From Amycolatopsis suaedae (GTDB taxonomy: Bacteria; Actinomycetota; Actinomycetes; Mycobacteriales; Pseudonocardiaceae), in contig NZ_SFCC01000004.1 of the NCBI RefSeq assembly GCF_004214935.1, positions 186,001 through 250,000 on the forward strand: a DNA stretch of 64,000 bases, in the 5' to 3' direction. The translations under genes and the position numbers were made by a program. Under the pieces are notes generated by a model. That model saw only the letters and a list, made by a program, of their open reading frames with translations, was not told the origin of the DNA and did no database searches. Below, one piece after another: positions 58,703 through 64,000 of the stretch. Positions within the stretch are counted from its first letter, which is position 1. Every line of letters starts with the position of its first letter.

Positions 58703-59928
58703 CGCGTCCCCCGTCCGCGCCAGAACCCGGCCACCGCCGTCGCGGCCAGCAGGATGGTCAGCCCGTCCAGCGGAACGCGGAATCGCAGCCGGGTGAAGAA
58801 CACGGCCAGCAGCAACACGTTCAGCACGATCAGCCCGGCAGCCAGCTTCTCCTCGGCCGACATCCGGCGGCGCACCAGCAGCACCCGCGCGAGCGCCAGC
58901 GCCAGCACCGGGTAGTAGGTCACCGCCAGCAGCAGGTCCGCGGCACCGCCGCCCTGCCCGGCGGTGGCCGCCTCGCTGGAGAACGTGAAGTTGTTGGCCA
59001 CCTTGCCCAGGTACAACACCACCGCGTCGCCGGGGTTGGCCGTGATCCACTCGACCGCGCTGTCGCTGAAGTAGTCGTTGATGCCGACCTCGTCCAGCCC
59101 CCGCGCGACGGCTTCCCGCTCGTAGCCACCGATGTCCACCGCTGTCCCGCTGCTCGGCGTGGCGTGCTCGCTGTTGCCCAGCAACAGGTTGATGCCGTTG
59201 TTGGTGGACACCGGGACGAACTCCCCCAGCGCGACGGCGTTACGCACACACCACGCGGCGGGCAACACCGCCGTGACCGCCAGCAGCACGGCGGCCAGCC
59301 GCAGCCCGCCCTCGCGGCGGTGCCGCCACCCCAGCCACACCGCGATCACCAGGACCGACGGTGCGAAGTTCGGCACGGTCAGCGCCAGCAACCCACCCGC
59401 GGCACCGGCCAGCACGACGGACGGCCACCGCCGCCGCGCACCGAACTCGACACACGCCAGCAGCAGGCACAACGCCGGAATCTGCGGATACAACGTGGTC
59501 GCCGTGTAGACGAACAGCGGATAGCCGGCCGTCACCACCGCCGCGATCGCACCCGCGGCAGGCGAGTGCGCCCGGGTGCCCAGCCGGTAGCTCAGCCAGA
59601 CGCATCCGGCCAGGGCCAGCACCCCGACGAACCGCATCGCCAGCACGCTGCCGCCGGACAGCAGGTGAACGGCGGACAGCAGGAACGGGTAACCGGGAGG
59701 GCGGTAGGCCGTCGGCTGCACCCCGTCGGCGCTGTACCCGGCGCCGTCCGCCAGCGAACCGGCCAGCCGCACGTAGACCTCTTCGTCCAGGTACCGCAGG
59801 CTGTCGCCGAGCACGACCGCGTACCCGCCTGCCAGCAACACCGCGAGCACCACCGCGCCGAGCGCGACCCGGCCTGCCCGCTCGTCCAGCCAGTCCAGCG
59901 CCCGCCGGGACGCGGCGGCGGCCGTCAC
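58699..59928 (-). CDS. Polytopic membrane glycosyltransferase, GT39/ArnT-like
   Basis: 409 residues from GTG 59928. About 10 membrane helices; acidic motif DEEVYVRLAGSLADGAGYS after the first helix, then PTAYRPPGYPFLLSAVHLL, as in PMT/ArnT-type enzymes that use polyprenyl-phosphate sugars. Overlaps both neighbours (GTGA, ATGA). Confidence 0.82.
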   Translation of the reverse strand: MTAAAASRRALDWLDERAGRVALGAVVLAVLLAGGYAVVLGDSLRYLDEEVYVRLAGSLADGAGYSADGVQPTAYRPPGYPFLLSAVHLLSGGSVLAMRFVGVLALAGCVWLSYRLGTRAHSPAAGAIAAVVTAGYPLFVYTATTLYPQIPALCLLLACVEFGARRRWPSVVLAGAAGGLLALTVPNFAPSVLVIAVWLGWRHRREGGLRLAAVLLAVTAVLPAAWCVRNAVALGEFVPVSTNNGINLLLGNSEHATPSSGTAVDIGGYEREAVARGLDEVGINDYFSDSAVEWITANPGDAVVLYLGKVANNFTFSSEAATAGQGGGAADLLLAVTYYPVLALALARVLLVRRRMSAEEKLAAGLIVLNVLLLAVFFTRLRFRVPLDGLTILLAATAVAGFWRGRGTR

Positions 59929-61259
59929 GGCGCACCCCTGCGGACCAGCCGGTGCAGTGCCACCCGCAACGTCGGCGGGTCGATCCCGGCGGCGACCTGC
60001 TCGGCCCGCATCGCCCGCAGCATCGCCCCGGCGAGCCCGGTCAGCAGGAACGTCAGCCCGGTCGCCATCGAGAAGGCCAGCAGGTCGAACGTCGCCGCGC
60101 CCAGCGCCAGTACCGACAGCGACGCGACCAGCGTGAGCGCGAGATCCCGCAGATGCGGGTCGGCGGTCATCGACCGGGCCCGCAACGCGGCGTAGGCACC
60201 GGCGACGAACAGGCCGAGCAACGCGACGAGCCCGGCGATCCCGTTCTGCACCAGCGTTCCCAGGTACTGGTTGTCCAGCGGGCCGTACTTGTCGGGCAGG
60301 TAGGTGCCCAGTCCCCTGCCCAGCACGGGATGCTGTGCGATCTCCAGCCCGGCGACCGCGTAGTCGTCGGTCCTGGCCACGATGCTGGAGTCCTCGCCGA
60401 TGCCGGCGAACAGGCCGTACAGCGTGCCCATCAGCCCCGGCACGAGGAACCGCATCACCATCAGGAACGCGAATCCGACGACGAGGGCCTGGATACGCCG
60501 TCGCGTCGGCCAGCCCAGCAGCAACACGAGCGCGGCCAGCGCCAGGCCCAGCATGGCCGAACGGGACAGCGACACCATCGCGCCGACCGAGATGACCGCC
60601 AGGCACAGCCACCAGCGTTTGGCCGGCAGGCCCTTGTCCCGCGCGGTGAACGCGTAGTGCGCCGCCAGCGGCATGCCGACCGCGCACACCACGCCGAACT
60701 CGATCGGATGCCCGGTCGTGGCCGCCGGTCTGCGGAACTCGGCGCGTTCCAGCACGAACCCGTCCTCGGTCACCGGGTGCAGGCCAGGCAGCACGAGGTA
60801 CTGGGTGAGGTCCAGGTCGAGCGCGAACTGCAGGATGCCGACCACCGACACGGCCGTGACGCCGACGACGATCGTCCGCAGCACCAGCTCCACCCTCGGC
60901 AGCCCGCGTACACCGTCACAGGCGACGAGCCCGGCGACGGCGACACCGATGATCAGCACGAGCGTGCGGTCGGCGCTGTTCAGCTCGTCGGGCGGCAGGT
61001 AGTTACGGGTCGCGTAGCCGTAGGTGGCGAGCTGGCTGACCAGGAAGACGAACAACGCGGTCCGCGCGGCGTTGCGGCCCTTGGCGGCGCCGAGCGTGCT
61101 GACCAGTTGCGTGCAGAACCACAGCAGGCCGAGCCCGACGCCGAGCAACGTCGCCGGGGTTATCGACATGGAGACACCGGAGATCACCAGCCGCGCGGGA
61201 ACCAGGAGGGTCACGCCCACGTAGATGCTGAGCAGCGTGGCCCCGTCGGCGCGTGGCAT
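59925..61259 (-). CDS. O-antigen ligase / Wzy-like polymerase
   Basis: 444 residues, about 11 membrane helices. A large loop with EFRRPAATTGHPIEFGVVCAVG and a later HPVLGRGLGTYLPDKYGPLDNQYLGTLVQNGI, the Wzy_C region. Polymerises or ligates glycan units. Gene 2 of the operon. Confidence 0.87.
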   Translation of the reverse strand: MPRADGATLLSIYVGVTLLVPARLVISGVSMSITPATLLGVGLGLLWFCTQLVSTLGAAKGRNAARTALFVFLVSQLATYGYATRNYLPPDELNSADRTLVLIIGVAVAGLVACDGVRGLPRVELVLRTIVVGVTAVSVVGILQFALDLDLTQYLVLPGLHPVTEDGFVLERAEFRRPAATTGHPIEFGVVCAVGMPLAAHYAFTARDKGLPAKRWWLCLAVISVGAMVSLSRSAMLGLALAALVLLLGWPTRRRIQALVVGFAFLMVMRFLVPGLMGTLYGLFAGIGEDSSIVARTDDYAVAGLEIAQHPVLGRGLGTYLPDKYGPLDNQYLGTLVQNGIAGLVALLGLFVAGAYAALRARSMTADPHLRDLALTLVASLSVLALGAATFDLLAFSMATGLTFLLTGLAGAMLRAMRAEQVAAGIDPPTLRVALHRLVRRGAP

Positions 61260-61945
61260 CAGCGTCTCGCGCCGACCGGCCCGGCGTCCCGCGCACGCGG
61301 CAGCCGGTCGGGGACCGCGCCGGCCTTCCCTGGCCGCCTGCGCTGGCTGAAGCTCTCGTACCCGTAGGCCGCGGTCAGGCAGGCGATGAACCCGAGGACC
61401 AGCGCGACAGCCGCGAACCGAACCTTGCCGCCCACCAGTGCCTCGGCGGGCGTCGGGCTGATCACCGGGTCGGCGCGGATGTAGGTCGACTCGGGTGCCT
61501 GCAACGACTCCTGCCGCGCGGTCAGTTCCTGACGGGCCCGCTCCAGCAGGCCCGCGACGGTGCGCTGGGCGGCCTCGGCGGACGGCGCGGTGACCGTGAC
61601 CACCACGAACGGCCCGGACAGCTGCCCGTCACCGACCTCGTACTCGACGCCGTCGAACTGCTTGGCGACGGCCGGGTCCTTCAGCGACTGGATGATGATC
61701 TGCGCGCTGGTGGTCAGGCTGCCGTCGAAGGCCAGCAGCGGGTTGACCTTCTCCCCCGTCGGCACCTCGCCCGCCGGGACCCGCGCACCCGACGCGGGCG
61801 AGGTGAGCACCACGGTGCCGGTCGACTCGTACTGCGTCGACACCGACAGGTACACCCCGCCTGCCAGGCCCAGCGACACCACGAAGATCGGCAGCGCGAT
61901 GTACCACCTGCGCAGCAGAACCCGGATGGTGCTCCAGAAATCCAT
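61259..61945 (-). CDS. Wzz-like chain-length / polysaccharide co-polymerase
   Basis: 228 residues from the ATG at 61945 (GGGGAAG upstream). Two membrane helices flank a periplasmic domain (YIALPIFVVSLGLAGGVYL; AAVALVLGFIACLTAAYGY). The domain has STQYESTGTVVL and a helical LERARQELTARQE. No tyrosine kinase half is attached. First gene of the operon; divergent from the MFS gene with a 150-base gap that holds no further gene. Confidence 0.87.
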   Translation of the reverse strand: MDFWSTIRVLLRRWYIALPIFVVSLGLAGGVYLSVSTQYESTGTVVLTSPASGARVPAGEVPTGEKVNPLLAFDGSLTTSAQIIIQSLKDPAVAKQFDGVEYEVGDGQLSGPFVVVTVTAPSAEAAQRTVAGLLERARQELTARQESLQAPESTYIRADPVISPTPAEALVGGKVRFAAVALVLGFIACLTAAYGYESFSQRRRPGKAGAVPDRLPRARDAGPVGARR

Positions 61946-62095
61946 GTGCACTTCCCCGAATCCGGTGCGGTCGCCGTCCTGGAGATCGGCTGTCCGGCGC
62001 AATCGTTACCGCTGGTGACCGGTTTCCCGGCTAACGCCTGCGCAACGGTTGGCGACACAGCCTGTGCTCTGGCCCGCAGGCAGAAAGCAGTCCGG

Positions 62096-63415
62096 ATGTA
62101 CCTGACCTCCCGCAGCACACCGGATACCGGCGGCGGCACCGCCGAACGGGGGACACTGCCGTCGACCGTCTTCGCGCTCGGCACGGTCAGCCTGCTCACC
62201 GACATCTCGGCGGAAATGATCACCGCCTTCCTGCCGGTGTACCTGCTTTACACACTGCAGCTCGGGTATGTCCAATTCGGACTACTCGACGGGCTGTACA
62301 ACGGTGCGACCGCGCTGCTGCGGCTGGTCGGCGGCTACGTCGCCGACCGCCTGCGGCGGCCGAAACTGGTGGCACTCGCCGGATACGGCGCGTCGGCGCT
62401 GGCGAAGCTGGCGTTCCCGGTGGTGGGCGCGTCCGGTGCGGGCATCGGCGGGGTGCTCGCGTTCGACCGGGCGGGCAAGGGCCTGCGGACCGGCCCGAGG
62501 GACGCGCTGATCTCGCTGGCCACCCCGCCGGGACGCCTGGGCAGAGCCTTCGGCGTGCACCGGGCGATGGACACGATCGGCGCGCTGCTCGGCCCACTGG
62601 TGACGTTCTGGATCCTGGCCGAACTGGGCTCGGACTCGACGCCGGTCTTCGTGCTGAGCTTCGGGTTCGCGCTCGTCGGGGTGATCGTGCTGGCGGCGTT
62701 CGTGCGAGACCGCCCCGCCCCGGTCGGGCCCGTCGGCGTCTGGACTGACGAGCCCAAAGGCCGCTCCGCGGCCGACGGCGAGGAGGGAAGACGCCGACTC
62801 AGGGGGCCCGACCGCGCCCGAACGAAGAGAGGGCAATTCAACACAGACTGCGTACGGCTGCTGCGCGATGCCGGGCTGCGCCGCGTCACCGTCGCCGCCG
62901 GACTGCTCGGGCTGGCGACGATCAGCGACGCGTTCGTGTTCGTCGTGCTGCAGAAGTCCACGGGCATCCCGGTCGACCTGCTGCCGCTGCTGCCACTGGG
63001 CACCGCCTTGGTGTTCCTGAGCGCCGCCGTCCCGCTGGGCAGAGCCGCCGACCGGTTCGGCAGGTGGCCGGTGTTCTTCGCGGGCCACGTACTGCTGCTC
63101 GCGGTCTACCTGACGCTGCTCGTCCCCGGCGGCGGTTACCCGCTCGCCGCCGTGGCCCTGGTACTGCACGGGTTGTTCTACGCCGCCACCGACGGGGTGC
63201 TGATGGCCTACGCCGGGGCACTGGTGCCCGAGCACCTGCGGGCGAGCGGACTGGCCGTGGTGCAGACCGGACAGGCGGTGGCCCGGCTGGTGTCGTCGCT
63301 GCTGTTCGGCGTGCTGCTCACCGTGCTGGCGATGCCGGTCGCGGTGCTGGTCGCCGCCTGCGCGTTCCTGGTCACGCTGACGGCGGCCGCGGCACTGGTC
63401 GGGAGGTCGCGGTGA
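62096..63415 (+). CDS. MFS transporter
   Basis: 439 residues, about 12 helices. SLLTDISAEMITAFLPVYLL at helix 1, GGYVADRLRRPKLVALAGYG (motif A) and RAGKGLRTGPRDALISL. The loop between halves carries a charged insert (about 215-260). Substrate unknown; resembles MFS members with the TDISSEM start. Overlaps the following gene by GTGA. Confidence 0.87.
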   Translation: MYLTSRSTPDTGGGTAERGTLPSTVFALGTVSLLTDISAEMITAFLPVYLLYTLQLGYVQFGLLDGLYNGATALLRLVGGYVADRLRRPKLVALAGYGASALAKLAFPVVGASGAGIGGVLAFDRAGKGLRTGPRDALISLATPPGRLGRAFGVHRAMDTIGALLGPLVTFWILAELGSDSTPVFVLSFGFALVGVIVLAAFVRDRPAPVGPVGVWTDEPKGRSAADGEEGRRRLRGPDRARTKRGQFNTDCVRLLRDAGLRRVTVAAGLLGLATISDAFVFVVLQKSTGIPVDLLPLLPLGTALVFLSAAVPLGRAADRFGRWPVFFAGHVLLLAVYLTLLVPGGGYPLAAVALVLHGLFYAATDGVLMAYAGALVPEHLRASGLAVVQTGQAVARLVSSLLFGVLLTVLAMPVAVLVAACAFLVTLTAAAALVGRSR

Positions 63416-64000
63416 GAGTCTGGCTGACCAGACACCGGATCGCCGTGGGCGTTTCGGCGATCGTCGTGGTGGTACTGGCCCTCTCCGGGTACCTCGCGGT
63501 CACGCTGTCCCGGGACCGCGCGGGCGCGGCCGCCGCCGCGGCGGGGGACCTGCTGTTCGTCGACCTGGCTGACGGACGAGACATCGTGCAGACGCTGCGC
63601 CCGGACGGTTCCCGCGCGGACACCGCCCTGCGTTGCCAGCGGGTGTACACGGCGGGCGGCACCACCGTGTGCCTGCGGCTGGCCGGCCCCGGCCCGCGGT
63701 ACGAAGTCGCGGTGTCCGACGCGAGCGGTGCGGTGCTGCGGACCGTCGGGCTACCGGGAATTCCGAACCGGGCCCGCGTGTCGAGATCCGGGAAAATCAT
63801 TTCCTGGACCACGTTCGTAACCGGTGACTCGTACACGGTTCCCGGTGGTTTTTCCACTCGAACGGGGGTACTCGATTTACGCACCGGCACGGTAGTCGAA
63901 TCGCTCGAAGATTTCGCGACGACGGTGAACGGGCAACCCCTGCTGGCTGCCGACCGGAATTTCTGGGGCGTCACCGTCGCCGACGACGACCGGACGTTCT
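63412..64000 (+). CDS. Membrane-anchored TolB-like propeller protein, partial
   Basis: At least 196 residues from GTG, running off the right end. N-terminal membrane helix (IAVGVSAIVVVVLALSGYLA) followed by propeller-type repeats (DLLFVDLADGRDIVQTLRPDG; VSRSGKIISWTTFVTGDSY). No enzyme motif. Coupled to the MFS gene; may be a binding accessory. Confidence 0.7.
   Translation, partial: MRVWLTRHRIAVGVSAIVVVVLALSGYLAVTLSRDRAGAAAAAAGDLLFVDLADGRDIVQTLRPDGSRADTALRCQRVYTAGGTTVCLRLAGPGPRYEVAVSDASGAVLRTVGLPGIPNRARVSRSGKIISWTTFVTGDSYTVPGGFSTRTGVLDLRTGTVVESLEDFATTVNGQPLLAADRNFWGVTVADDDRTF

Overview
This is high-GC actinobacterial chromosome, most likely from the Pseudonocardiaceae (Amycolatopsis, Kibdelosporangium or Lentzea type). 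The evidence is strong codon bias, many GTG starts, the order mceG / rplL-rplJ / rplA-rplK-nusG-secE-tRNA-Trp / hadB-hadA / rpmG-tRNA-Met-tRNA-Thr known from mycobacteria and relatives, an HspR-type (HAIR) site before lon, an IdeR-type iron box, and an integrated actinomycete conjugative element (AICE). The genus is inference.

Region 1 (1-11.6 kb) is the ribosomal-protein and transcription core on the minus strand: partial mceG, rplJL with a hairpin leader, rplKA, nusG, secE, tRNA-Trp, the MaoC dehydratase pair hadA-hadB, rpmG, tRNA-Met and tRNA-Thr. Inserted among these are an iron-siderophore binding lipoprotein, an F420-type oxidoreductase, an SGNH esterase and a streptogrisin-like secreted protease. 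Region 2 (11.7-25.3 kb) is ordinary housekeeping and accessory content: a membrane EAL phosphodiesterase with a dead GGDEF domain, GNAT and methyltransferase genes, lon, DedA, a NarL-type two-component pair, a Tat-exported barrel protein and a COG4315-like lipoprotein.

Region 3 (25,343-37,429) is a 12-kb AICE inserted in the 3' end of tRNA-Tyr(GTA). It is bounded by a 51-bp direct repeat, with matching pairs of candidate integrase arm sites just inside each end. It encodes integrase and excisionase, a DUF3631 replication ATPase, a primase-polymerase broken by a one-base frameshift, a TraB/FtsK translocase, an SpdB-like protein and a tightly overlapping operon of small proteins. That operon includes an SsgA-like cell-division protein, two paralogous small zinc ribbons and a stand-alone RapZ C-terminal domain. 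Divergent to it lie a GntR repressor fused to a P-loop kinase and a guanylate-kinase-like gene coupled to it by ATGA. Two dense palindrome or iteron clusters look like replication or transfer sites. This regulatory module is the most unusual part of the window.

Region 4 (37.4-43.7 kb) holds YajQ, a secreted BNR protein, a TetR / alpha-beta hydrolase pair with its operator, rfbA, htpX and a secreted beta-propeller. Region 5 (43.8-64 kb) is a cell-surface polysaccharide locus. A nine-gene plus-strand operon carries a Gfo/Idh dehydrogenase, an NDP-sugar epimerase, a 1358-residue secreted protein with three DUF4082 modules, two glycosyltransferases, two DegT aminotransferases, an unknown Rossmann-like protein and a hexapeptide acyltransferase. 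It is followed by an Eis-like gene and faces a minus-strand export and polymerisation operon (Wzz-like, Wzy/O-antigen ligase, GT39-like, Wzx flippase). An MFS transporter and a partial membrane-anchored propeller protein close the window. A 16-bp palindrome (CTTTAGC-NN-GCTAAAG) occurs five times between genes; one copy clearly sits as a bidirectional terminator.
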